Positions 44,964 through 52,431 of a stretch of 64,000 bases of DNA are shown in pieces; positions within the stretch are counted from its first letter, which is position 1; the number at the start of each line of letters is the position of its first letter. The position numbers were made by a program, and so were the translations under genes. The notes under the pieces were generated by a model. It was not told the DNA's origin, did no database searches, and saw nothing but the letters and a program-made list of their open reading frames with translations. The DNA is from BRHc4a sp049323755 (lineage in GTDB: Bacteria; Bacillota; Desulfotomaculia; Desulfotomaculales; Desulfocucumaceae): NCBI GenBank assembly GCA_049323755.1, contig JBMOPE010000041.1, forward strand, positions 62,001-126,000. The letters run 5' to 3'.

Positions 44964-45117
44964 CAGACCACCTCCATAGCATTTATTAATAGATTCATAA
45001 AAAGCCGTAAATTACGGCAAATCCCTAAGTTTGGCGACGCTGCGGCTTAATATTGCTGATATATGTTTCACTTGACAGGGCGGGTCAAAAGGATTTGATT
45101 ACATCTGGCCGGTAAAT

Positions 45118-45153
45118 AAAAAAAGCTTACTGCGGGAAACCGACAGTAAGCCT
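45118..45153 (-). terminator. Intrinsic terminator in the che leader (riboswitch expression platform)
   Basis: On the minus strand GCTTACTG pairs with CAGTAAGC (with further GG/CC inside) and is followed by U7. It lies between the c-di-GMP aptamer and cheY. A second hairpin just upstream (ATAACAT/ATGTTAT with flanking CCTCT/AGAGG) abuts its 5' arm and could act as an alternative fold. Confidence 0.8.
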
Positions 45154-45195
45154 CTATAACATGACTTAATGTTATAAATCATAGAGGAATTCAAA

Positions 45196-45281
45196 CTTCG
45201 GCAACCCGGCCATCATAGTGGAGCACCCCACCTTAGATCCGTTGGCTTTGCGTCCCTGCCTTTCGACAGGTTTGCCTTTTT
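45196..45281 (-). ncRNA. Cyclic di-GMP-I (GEMM) riboswitch aptamer
   Basis: Minus-strand reading shows the class I consensus in order: GGCAAACC, a GAAA-capped P2 arm (CTGTCGAAAGGCAG), GGACGCAAAGCC, a GGATCTAAGG segment, the P3 hairpin, and ATGATGGCCGGGTTGCC closing P1. It heads the leader of cheY and the whole chemotaxis operon, upstream of an intrinsic terminator, so c-di-GMP should switch operon transcription. Whether binding turns it on or off cannot be told without folding. Confidence 0.92.
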
Positions 45282-45509
45282 CGATTACTTGAGACTCTAC
45301 GCTTATATTTTTGAGACTATAGTTCTACAAAATTTATTAAAATCCTTCATGATAACCAAAAAATGTAACAAATTTTGGACCACAGTGCCTGGCCCTTAAC
45401 TGGATTCTTCACCATTTCGACAGGCCCGTCAATTACCTTCTGTTTGTTTACATAAAAAAACCTTCCCCCTGGCAAAATATTTAATGTTTTAGAAAGGAGG
45501 TGAATTTTT

Positions 45510-45662
45510 TTGCAAAATATAAAATGTACTGTTACTGAATGCACCTATAATAAGGACATTCAATGTGATGCCCCAATGATCCAGGTGGCCCGGGATGGTC
45601 AAATCAATCATGCATCAAATTCAGACAACACTAAATGTGAAACCTTTAAGCCTAAGAGTTAA
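45510..45662 (+). CDS. DUF1540 domain protein (second copy)
   Basis: A 50-residue protein from a TTG start, preceded by AAAGGAGGTGA. Pattern: KCTVTECTYNKDIQCDAP with three Cys, a central I-V strand, then KCETFKPK. This is DUF1540, like the gene at 6263-6418. No recognised function; likely metal-binding. Followed directly by a strong hairpin. Lies between the chemotaxis leader and the diguanylate cyclase gene. Confidence 0.82.
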   Translation: MQNIKCTVTECTYNKDIQCDAPMIQVARDGQINHASNSDNTKCETFKPKS

Positions 45663-45666
45663 CTGT

Positions 45667-45741
45667 TTTGGCCAACCTTCAGAGAGGTTGGCCAAAACTT
45701 TATAAAAAATCAAAACCCCGCTCTTGACCCGGAGCGGGGTT
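45667..45741. terminator. Two back-to-back terminator hairpins
   Basis: A perfect 14-bp stem GTTTTGGCCAACCT and its complement spans 45667-45702, ending the DUF1540 transcript. A second stem, ACCCCGCTC/GAGCGGGGT at about 45714-45741 with a T-rich tail on the minus strand, ends the diguanylate cyclase transcript. Confidence 0.85.
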
Positions 45742-45749
45742 CATTACGG

Positions 45750-46952
45750 TTATTCGGCTGATACCTGTACCTGGTTGCGTCCTTTCTGTTTCGCCTGATA
45801 TAAAGCCTGGTCTGCCCTGGAAATTAGCATTTCAGGAGAAAAATCATTACTGGGAACAGTTGAGGCAACTCCTAAAGATAAAGTTACATGTTTACTGGCC
45901 CTGGAGTTAATATGTTCTATCTTTAAAGCTTCTATCCCTGCACGTAAAGCCTTAGCCAATAACACAGCCCCATCTGTGTCCGTGTCAGGTAATACGATAG
46001 CAAATTCCTCACCACCATATCGGGCAACCAGGTCTCCTGGCCGTTTCAGATTTTCACTTAGCGAGCCTGCAACCCGTTTCAAACAATCATCACCTGCCTG
46101 GTGGCCATAGGTGTCATTGTACACCTTAAAAAAGTCAATGTCACACATAATCAATGACAAAGGAATGTTTTCGCGGGCCGCCCGCCTCCATTCCTGCAGC
46201 AAATAATTATCGAGATAACGGCGGTTGGCAATCCCTGTTAATCCGTCTAAAGATGAAAGTAATTCTAACTGTTTATTTATATCTTCATATTGCTGTTTCT
46301 CTTTAATAATTGTGCTGACCATGGGGCGGAAAATAAATAATGCCTCCAGTGACAGGACAAACAGTGTGACAACTAACGCAACTGTTTCAATAACTTGTAA
46401 TCTGGCAACCTTGGCCTCACTCTCCGACTGGTATTGCCTTACCACCAGATCTAAGCTTTTAAGAAAATCCCCATTTGCTCCTTTAAGAATATAGACTAAA
46501 TGTGGATTTTCCAAAGATAGTTTTTCTGCCGGATCACCTGCTAAGGCTCTACCTTCATCTACAAATTCGCGTAGATGTTTATCTAAAGCCACTGGTTGTC
46601 CATAAAATAATTCTCTTATTGATGGCGACGGGTTGCCTGGCAGGTTAATATCAGCATTACCCTGTAAAAAACCGGCATGAGTCTTTTCCATAAGATTGAC
46701 AGTTTCCAGGAGCTCATTTCTAAGTATTTGGCGTTTAGCTAAATCATCACTAATAACCAGCTGTAGACCAAGGAGGGCCGCCTTCTGCGACAGCATACGC
46801 TGACGGCCACTAAGATTAACGATAACTGCACTGGTTTTCTCAGTTTTAATTAATTGGTGCAGGGTGATGAAGGCAGTAATGGCCAACATCGCTATAAGAC
46901 TCAAAGCGAAAATATATCTACGAGTTAAAGCCTGGTAGGAGGTATTAATCAT
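45750..46952 (-). CDS. Membrane diguanylate cyclase with PilJ-type sensor region
   Basis: A 400-residue c-di-GMP synthase. TM1 (about 12-32) is followed by an extracellular segment with NLSGRQRMLSQKAALLGLQL near 45, the signature of the PilJ/type IV pili MCP N-terminal domain. TM2 is at about 190-212, then the GGDEF domain with GGEEF at 313-317 and an intact RPGD inhibitory site. It is transcribed toward, but separated from, the c-di-GMP riboswitch of the che operon, so it is a plausible source of the signal. Confidence 0.92.
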   Translation of the reverse strand: MINTSYQALTRRYIFALSLIAMLAITAFITLHQLIKTEKTSAVIVNLSGRQRMLSQKAALLGLQLVISDDLAKRQILRNELLETVNLMEKTHAGFLQGNADINLPGNPSPSIRELFYGQPVALDKHLREFVDEGRALAGDPAEKLSLENPHLVYILKGANGDFLKSLDLVVRQYQSESEAKVARLQVIETVALVVTLFVLSLEALFIFRPMVSTIIKEKQQYEDINKQLELLSSLDGLTGIANRRYLDNYLLQEWRRAARENIPLSLIMCDIDFFKVYNDTYGHQAGDDCLKRVAGSLSENLKRPGDLVARYGGEEFAIVLPDTDTDGAVLLAKALRAGIEALKIEHINSRASKHVTLSLGVASTVPSNDFSPEMLISRADQALYQAKQKGRNQVQVSAE

Positions 46953-47198
46953 TATATTCCCTCCCCGGTAACATGAAATAATTCATTCAAGATTTCTTGT
47001 TAATTCGACATAATCCTTCTTGGAGCACGAAAGAATACAAGAGGGCTTTCAGTTATGCAGTAATCTGATGTAACAAGAAAGCCACGATTGGATTAATATG
47101 GCTTTTCATTTATTATTGTATTGAAGTGCTCATTATGGTTGATTGACCGGTCATATACTGAAATTGGGATAATGTATAAAAAAACAGGAGGTGTACCG

Positions 47199-48218
47199 AT
47201 GCAGGTTGAGATAACACGCTCAGCGGATCTTCTCAATGAGAAAGGTGAGCTGTCCCATCCCGGGTGGGCAAAGGAACTCCTGCTGAGATACGACAGATCA
47301 GCTATAAAAAAATCAAAACTCCGCATTAAAGAATGGGACTACTACTGCATACTTACAGCAAATCACGGCATTGCCCTGACCGTAGCAGACAACGGCTATA
47401 TGGGGATCGCATCGGCAACGTTATTTGATTTTTCTGTTCCCCGTGAAATAACCAACAGTATCTTTACTTTTTTTCCCCTTGGATCTTTTAATATGCCCTC
47501 TTCATCAAAAGACGGCGATGTGCATTTTGAGAGCAAATCGAGGGCTTTCCATTTTATACGTAAACCGGAAAAAAGAATACTAACGTTAAATTATCCTGAT
47601 TTCGCAGAGAAGAAGGATTTAACCTGCTCAGTCACACTGACCCAGCCCGACTCTTTGCAGTCCATGGTTATCGCCACACCATTTAAAGAGGACAGGAATG
47701 CCTTTTACTATAACCAAAAAGTAAACTGCATGCCCGCAGAGGGGGAAATTAGATTTGGAGACTCTGTCTTCCATTTTCACCCATCATCTTCCTTTGGTGT
47801 TCTTGACTGGGGAAGGGGTGTCTGGACCTACTCAAACACATGGTACTGGGGGTCGGCGTCCGGACTGTTAGAGGATATTCCGTTCGGATTTAACATCGGG
47901 TATGGGTTTGGAGACACCACGAAGGCTACAGAAAACATGTTGTTCTATAATGAAAAGGCAAATAAACTTGACAGAATAGAATTTCACATTCCGCCTGACT
48001 ATCTTAAGCCATGGACATTTACCAGCAGTGACCACCGCTTTGAAATGGAGTTTAAACCCCTCCTGGACCGGAGCGCCAATATCAATTTAATACTCCTGAA
48101 ATCAGTTCAACACCAGGTTTTCGGTTATTTCTCAGGAAAGGCTGTTTTAGATGATGGCAAAGAAATTATACTAAATAATTTTCTGGGTTTTGCAGAAAAA
48201 GTAGAGAATAAATGGTGA
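47199..48218 (+). CDS. DUF2804 domain-containing protein
   Basis: A 339-residue beta-rich protein with the DUF2804 layout: an N-terminal GELSHPGWAKELLLRYDR segment, FTFFPLGSFNMP near residue 88 and a central DWGRGVWTYSNTWYWGSASG motif near 208. NIGYGFGD follows near 235. The fold is related to other lipocalin-like or hydroxyneurosporene-synthase-like beta barrels; no function is established. The ATG at 47199 has AGGAGG 7 bases upstream. Monocistronic. Confidence 0.85.
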   Translation: MQVEITRSADLLNEKGELSHPGWAKELLLRYDRSAIKKSKLRIKEWDYYCILTANHGIALTVADNGYMGIASATLFDFSVPREITNSIFTFFPLGSFNMPSSSKDGDVHFESKSRAFHFIRKPEKRILTLNYPDFAEKKDLTCSVTLTQPDSLQSMVIATPFKEDRNAFYYNQKVNCMPAEGEIRFGDSVFHFHPSSSFGVLDWGRGVWTYSNTWYWGSASGLLEDIPFGFNIGYGFGDTTKATENMLFYNEKANKLDRIEFHIPPDYLKPWTFTSSDHRFEMEFKPLLDRSANINLILLKSVQHQVFGYFSGKAVLDDGKEIILNNFLGFAEKVENKW

Positions 48219-48235
48219 TTACCCTACCACAAAAA

Positions 48236-48262
48236 CAAAACCCGGTTTTTCCGGGCAATGCA
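48236..48262. terminator. Weak terminator hairpin after the DUF2804 gene
   Basis: CCCGG-TTTTT-CCGGG with A-rich flanks; short but well placed about 20 bases after the stop. Confidence 0.5.
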
Positions 48263-48330
48263 AATAAAACGGTTCTAAACCTAAAATATAAAATTATGAG
48301 AAACAAAATGTCTCTACAGTTAAATCAACC

Positions 48331-48513
48331 TCAGGTAAATCTGAAAGGCTTATCCTGATTGCCTCCGCACCCGCAGCCATGATTTTGAGCCGTTGCCTCT
48401 TTTACCTTTTGACTTCCGCAAACAGGGCATTTAAACCTTTCAGGTCTTAGAAAAAGGTAACTGACATTGAATTTATTTTTGCAGTCACTGCATTCACAGT
48501 ATATTTTTGCCAT
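48331..48513 (-). CDS. Small zinc-ribbon protein
   Basis: A 60-residue protein with two Cys pairs (CECSDCKNKF and CPVCGSQKV) forming a rubredoxin/FmdB-like zinc ribbon, then a Gly/Cys-rich HGCGCGGNQ tail. It resembles regulatory or chaperone-type FmdB ribbons, but no specific role can be assigned. Last gene before the tatA-tatC-Fe-S operon on the same strand. GGTGGTG precedes the ATG. Confidence 0.75.
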   Translation of the reverse strand: MAKIYCECSDCKNKFNVSYLFLRPERFKCPVCGSQKVKEATAQNHGCGCGGNQDKPFRFT

Positions 48514-48589
48514 TTTTTCACCACCCGGCCTCTAAAATTTTTAGCTCCAGATTAAATCATTCTATCTTGTGCCTTGAAATCTTTTTTAG

Positions 48590-48766
48590 CTATTTAATCT
48601 CTGCGGCCTCCTTTTGAACTTCCTCTTTTATATTCTCAGACGCTTTCCTGAATTCCTTCAGCCCGTTGCCAAGGGCCTTACCCACATCCGGCAGCTTTCC
48701 CGGACCAAAAACAACAAGGGCAATAATAAGTATCAATACAAGCTCCCAGGGGCCAATACCAAACAT
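48590..48766 (-). CDS. tatA: Twin-arginine translocase subunit TatA
   Basis: A 58-residue Tat pore component: short periplasmic end, one membrane helix (residues 6-19), the FGP hinge (VVFGPGKLPDVG) and an amphipathic then charged C-terminal helix. The ATG at 48766 has AAAGGAGG upstream, fixing the start inside the longer frame. Follows tatC by 37 bases. Confidence 0.93.
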   Translation of the reverse strand: MFGIGPWELVLILIIALVVFGPGKLPDVGKALGNGLKEFRKASENIKEEVQKEAAEIK

Positions 48767-48803
48767 TTTAATTCCTCCTTTAAAAGTAATATTTACTTCA
48801 AAC

Positions 48804-49547
48804 CTAAACACCCATGGCGGCCAGTTTTTTCTTTTCCTTACGCCATATCAGATAAGATATCCAGATGCTCACCTCGTATAAAAGATATACCGGAACAGCC
48901 ATCATCAACTGGGATACAACATCAGGGCCGGGTGTCATTACCGCCGCCGCCACAACAACAGCCAGGAGCACGTATTTTCTGCTGCGGGACAGGCCTGCCG
49001 GCCCTACAATGCCAAGTTTACCCAGCAGGTAAATCATAAGTGGCATTTCAAATGCTATCCCGAAGGGGATAAAAAAAGCCAGCGTAAAGGAAAGATACTC
49101 ACCCACAGTTATCATCGGCGACAATCCCTCTGTAGCCATCAGAAGCAGGAATTTCACAGCTACAGGGTATACCGTAAAGTAAGCGAAGGAAAGCCCTGCA
49201 GCGAAAAGCAGTATCGCAAGGGGGAAAAGTGCCGCCGCCAGTCTCTTTTCCTTTTTCGTCAGGGCCTGTGAAAAAAATCCCCACAACTGAATAAGAATCA
49301 CCGGGAAGGATATCACAAAGCCCGCAAGCAAACTGATTTTTAACTTGGTCATAAATATTTCCGCAACCCTGATGGAAATAACCGGAACATCCAGCTCCTT
49401 TAAAGGGGCGGTTAGAAACTGGAACAGCCAGTCTCCCCAGGTGAAGAAGACTGCAAAGGAGCAAGCCAAAATGGACAGTCCCGATACAATCACAATTCGC
49501 CTTAAATCCTTAAGATGATCCTGCAGCGGCATTGTTTTTTCCTGCAC
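48804..49547 (-). CDS. tatC: Twin-arginine translocase subunit TatC
   Basis: Six-helix receptor for twin-arginine signal peptides (247 residues). Signatures: MPLQDHLKDLRR near the N-terminus, VFTWGDWLFQFL, LWGFFSQALTKKEKR near 105 and the conserved Pro/Glu-containing FGIAFEMPL near 165. The start is a GTG at 49547 with GGGGG upstream. It forms one transcription unit with the Tat-exported Fe-S protein upstream, which it presumably serves. Confidence 0.93.
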   Translation of the reverse strand: MQEKTMPLQDHLKDLRRIVIVSGLSILACSFAVFFTWGDWLFQFLTAPLKELDVPVISIRVAEIFMTKLKISLLAGFVISFPVILIQLWGFFSQALTKKEKRLAAALFPLAILLFAAGLSFAYFTVYPVAVKFLLLMATEGLSPMITVGEYLSFTLAFFIPFGIAFEMPLMIYLLGKLGIVGPAGLSRSRKYVLLAVVVAAAVMTPGPDVVSQLMMAVPVYLLYEVSIWISYLIWRKEKKKLAAMGV

Positions 49548-49579
49548 CGCAATCCCCCCTTCGCTTGAATCCTATGTTC

Positions 49580-50281
49580 CTATCGGCTATTAGCATTCTC
49601 ACAATTCTCCTTCAAAAGCAGCCTGTCATACCATTTACAGTGACGGTGCCTGCAGTAATCAAGGTCCACTTTTCCGGTGAACATTCCGGGGAGTAAAGCC
49701 CTGTTGGCTTTAAATAAAAAGGCGGCCAGGTGTGCTAGAATTCCAAAGATAAGCAGCATTGAGGCAAATGTGTGCATATCATTGGCCACAATCATGAATG
49801 TGGGAGAAAAATTGAACTGAGGCAGATTTTTTATTACCTTGATGACACCTGTGACCGAAATTATTAAAACCAGGAAACCGATGAAAGCGTACGCAAGTCT
49901 CTGCTCTGCAAGATACTTGTCGCAGGGGGGCTCCTTGCCGCCGGTTAACATTGATTTAATTATCATCACCGATTCCCTGACATCTCCCCGGCGGGGCAGT
50001 ATATCAAAATCCTTCCTGATAAGGTGGAATATAATATGGTAGGCCACCGCCACCAGGAAAAACACCGCCGCCACATAGTGGATAATTATAGTCACGGAAT
50101 AGTCAGCCGACCAGCCCAGACCGGGAAGATCCGATATCCCGTATCTCTTGTACATGGGCATCTGGCCAAAACCGCTGAAAATAAGGGCAATAGTTGAAAG
50201 GGCTATGGTCCAGTGCACAAAGAGCACAGAAAACCCGTGCCTTTGAACCTTGTTTATTTCACGCAGTATTTTCTCGGCCAT
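49580..50281 (-). CDS. Cytochrome b subunit, formate dehydrogenase gamma (FdnI)-like
   Basis: A 233-residue, four-helix diheme cytochrome b that passes electrons between a periplasmic Fe-S partner and the quinone pool. Candidate heme His residues: HWTIALS (helix 1), HYVAAVFFLVAVAYHIIFH (helix 2) and MHTFASMLLIFGILAHLAAF (helix 4). Its start is one base from the stop of the Fe-S protein gene. No molybdopterin catalytic subunit is encoded here. Confidence 0.88.
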   Translation of the reverse strand: MAEKILREINKVQRHGFSVLFVHWTIALSTIALIFSGFGQMPMYKRYGISDLPGLGWSADYSVTIIIHYVAAVFFLVAVAYHIIFHLIRKDFDILPRRGDVRESVMIIKSMLTGGKEPPCDKYLAEQRLAYAFIGFLVLIISVTGVIKVIKNLPQFNFSPTFMIVANDMHTFASMLLIFGILAHLAAFLFKANRALLPGMFTGKVDLDYCRHRHCKWYDRLLLKENCENANSR

Positions 50282-50282
50282 T

Positions 50283-51278
50283 TTAATCCTCCTTCATAGT
50301 TTTATAAGCTGCATATCCCGCTGCCATAGCACCGGCCAGTGGCGCCACAAATATTCCGGCCACAATTCCGTTGGCCGAGTCCAGATAGTTACCCACCCCC
50401 ACCGGCATCAGCGGAAACCCCGTCGCCGGATCAGACTGACGCAATTTCTGTTCCCGCAGGGCCCTGTCTATCTTTTCAAAGGGCACAGGGGACACATATA
50501 GGGTTGTTGTTCCACCGTTTTCTTTGTCACCATACAGGAAGCCGCCTATCTCCTCAGCCCTTTTTCCTGCTGCATCCCTTATGGTATTCATGTCGCCGAA
50601 CATTATGGCCTTCCGGGGGCATGCCTCAACACAGGCAGGCGCCTGCCCTTTTTTCACCCTGTCATGACAAAGGTCACACTTGTACATTACTCCCGCCCCA
50701 AGGAACTTGGGAGCTATCTTCATATACAGCCCCACTCCCGCCTGTCTTGCCGGAATTCCCCAGGGACAGACGTCCCGGCACTTGGCCCCTCCAAGGCAGA
50801 GGTCCTGGTTGATTAACACCGGGCCCTCCGGGGTTTTGTACTGCGCCCCGAAGGGACAGAGGTTGGCGCAGGGGGGATTGCTACAGTGCATACACCTTCT
50901 GGGAATAAAAACATCAATACCCTTGCCCTCATGTTCCACCCGGACATTTTGCACAAAGGTCCAGTTATATGGGGTAAGTCGGTTGGTCAAATCCTTTTTC
51001 CCCTGCCAGTCCTCCTTTTTCTTATTTGGCCAGTAGTAATGAATCTGGTCCGAGGGCACTGGCTGTGGAAACTGGGACTTGTTCTCCTCCCTGCAGGCAA
51101 TAACGCACCGGGGAACCTTTTCATCCTTGCAGCCATCGCATTTTGTCAAGTCATAAAAAGTACCCCTGGAGACGGTTCCTGCATGGGCATATTTAATTCC
51201 CCCGCTCAAGACCAGCCCGCCGGCCACCCCCGAGGCCAGCGCCCTTTTTATGAACTGCCTTCTTGTAATACCTGACAT
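50283..51278 (-). CDS. Tat-exported four-cluster 4Fe-4S protein (FdnH/HybA-like)
   Basis: Electron-transfer subunit, 331 residues. It opens with a twin-arginine signal (TRRQFIKRAL, R6R7) and hydrophobic stretch. Four Cys clusters follow: CDGCKDEKVPRCVIAC, CMHCSNPPCANLCPF, CLGGAKCRDVC and CDLCHDRVKKGQAPACVEAC. A C-terminal helix (about residues 305-325) anchors it to the membrane beside the cytochrome b. First gene of the operon that also encodes TatC and TatA. The catalytic partner must be encoded elsewhere or be absent. Confidence 0.9.
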   Translation of the reverse strand: MSGITRRQFIKRALASGVAGGLVLSGGIKYAHAGTVSRGTFYDLTKCDGCKDEKVPRCVIACREENKSQFPQPVPSDQIHYYWPNKKKEDWQGKKDLTNRLTPYNWTFVQNVRVEHEGKGIDVFIPRRCMHCSNPPCANLCPFGAQYKTPEGPVLINQDLCLGGAKCRDVCPWGIPARQAGVGLYMKIAPKFLGAGVMYKCDLCHDRVKKGQAPACVEACPRKAIMFGDMNTIRDAAGKRAEEIGGFLYGDKENGGTTTLYVSPVPFEKIDRALREQKLRQSDPATGFPLMPVGVGNYLDSANGIVAGIFVAPLAGAMAAGYAAYKTMKED

Positions 51279-51399
51279 ATTGACCCCTCCGCGTCATCTT
51301 TTTACCCCCCTGGGTACATAAATTCTCTCATACCAAGGGTATTGCTGATTTTCCTTAATTAGTCACCCAAAAGAGAGGCGCTAATTAACCCTGCCTCCC

Positions 51400-51452
51400 A
51401 TACCCCATGGGGTATCTAAATTAATAGTATCACAACTGAAAACATTAGTCAA
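51400..51452 (-). promoter_or_regulatory. Promoter and CsoR-like operator of the Fe-S/cytochrome b/Tat operon
   Basis: Minus-strand promoter TTGACT (51447-51452) and TACTAT (51424-51429), spacer 17. About ten bases downstream is the perfect palindrome ATACCCCATGGGGTAT (51400-51415). ATACCCC/GGGGTAT palindromes are the operator type of the CsoR/CstR/RcnR family (copper, persulfide or nickel sensors). No such regulator is encoded in the window. Confidence 0.6.
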
Positions 51453-51707
51453 TCAGCAGACGAGCACCAATCTCATTTATGTACTTTTCTCAGCCACCTA
51501 TACCCTGCCCCGTATATACAAGGTCACCGGTCAAAACCACAGATTTACATAGTGCCATCTCCTCCGGGCGCAAAAGGCCCTTTTCCGTTGTGTAAACAAA
51601 AAAATAAGGCCGCAGGTAAATTCCTACAACCTTATTTTTAAAGGGTTTATAAATTTGAGGTGTCGGGAGTACAATAGGGTCAGTTTTTCAGTTGTATAAC
51701 TGTGCAA
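51453..51707. other. Intergenic region with hairpins only
   Basis: It contains AAAATAAGG/CCTTATTTT bracketing a short loop at about 51600-51640. GGGTCAGT/ACTGACCC bracketing an inner CAGTT/AACTG stem lies at 51674-51717 and overlaps the end of the glycosyltransferase gene. I see no gene. Confidence 0.4.
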
Positions 51708-52418
51708 TTACTGACCCCCAGCAAACCTTTGAGATATTATCTGGGATGATCGACCAAAATCAACGGCTACCCTTTGGCATTGCTCTGCCGTTTTCTGGGC
51801 CAGAACAACCGCAGCAACACCTGCTGAAATGAGAGCAATGTCAAAATCTGACTTTAAGATCTGATTGAATACAGTATCTTTCATGTGATAATTAGTGATA
51901 CTAATAGCGCCTGTAACCTTTATACCGTACTCTTTATACTGATTACCAATTACTTCCTTAAACACATCTGCCCATTTTGAGACCAGCAACACTTTTTTAC
52001 CTGCAATAATTTGCCAAAAATATGGGGTATCAGGCATATATCGCGTAACGTATGCATCACATAGAAGAGATGGTTTTATATTATTTAATTCAAATATTTT
52101 GTCCGTAAGCGGTCTTTTTAACTGCTGTGGCGCATTAATACGCTGGTCGTTATATGGCAGAATGCCAACCATATTAGCCCTACCAATTGCTTCTAAGAGA
52201 TCTTCCTTAATGTCTGGAGCAGGATAACTAAGCCCCTGCTTTTTCCACCAAATTTTTATCAAATGATATGAATTTACGTATTCTTCACCTAATATATCAA
52301 ATTGGGACAAAATAATATTTTCTCCATCGCCGACCCTGACAAGGGAAAAAGGTATTCTCTTTTCCAAGGCTTTATGAAGATAATTAAGAACATGGTTGAC
52401 ATCTAACAGCTCGGACAT
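51708..52418 (-). CDS. GT-D fold glycosyltransferase
   Basis: A 236-residue protein of the GT-D fold glycosyltransferase type (formerly DUF1792). The hallmark SLVRVGDGEN with the D31-x-E33 nucleotide-metal motif is near the N-terminus, and KPSLLCDAYVTRYM and VLLVSKWADVF segments follow. The ATG at 52418 has GGGAGG upstream and lies 13 bases after the sulfoquinovose synthase stop, so the pair is one operon. It may transfer the sugar made by that enzyme, which is inference. Confidence 0.82.
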   Translation of the reverse strand: MSELLDVNHVLNYLHKALEKRIPFSLVRVGDGENIILSQFDILGEEYVNSYHLIKIWWKKQGLSYPAPDIKEDLLEAIGRANMVGILPYNDQRINAPQQLKRPLTDKIFELNNIKPSLLCDAYVTRYMPDTPYFWQIIAGKKVLLVSKWADVFKEVIGNQYKEYGIKVTGAISITNYHMKDTVFNQILKSDFDIALISAGVAAVVLAQKTAEQCQRVAVDFGRSSQIISQRFAGGQ

Positions 52419-52431
52419 GATATCCTCCCAT

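Noticed and set aside
45667..45702. Riboswitch or operator after the DUF1540 gene
   Set aside because: A simple perfect stem directly after a stop codon is best read as a terminator.
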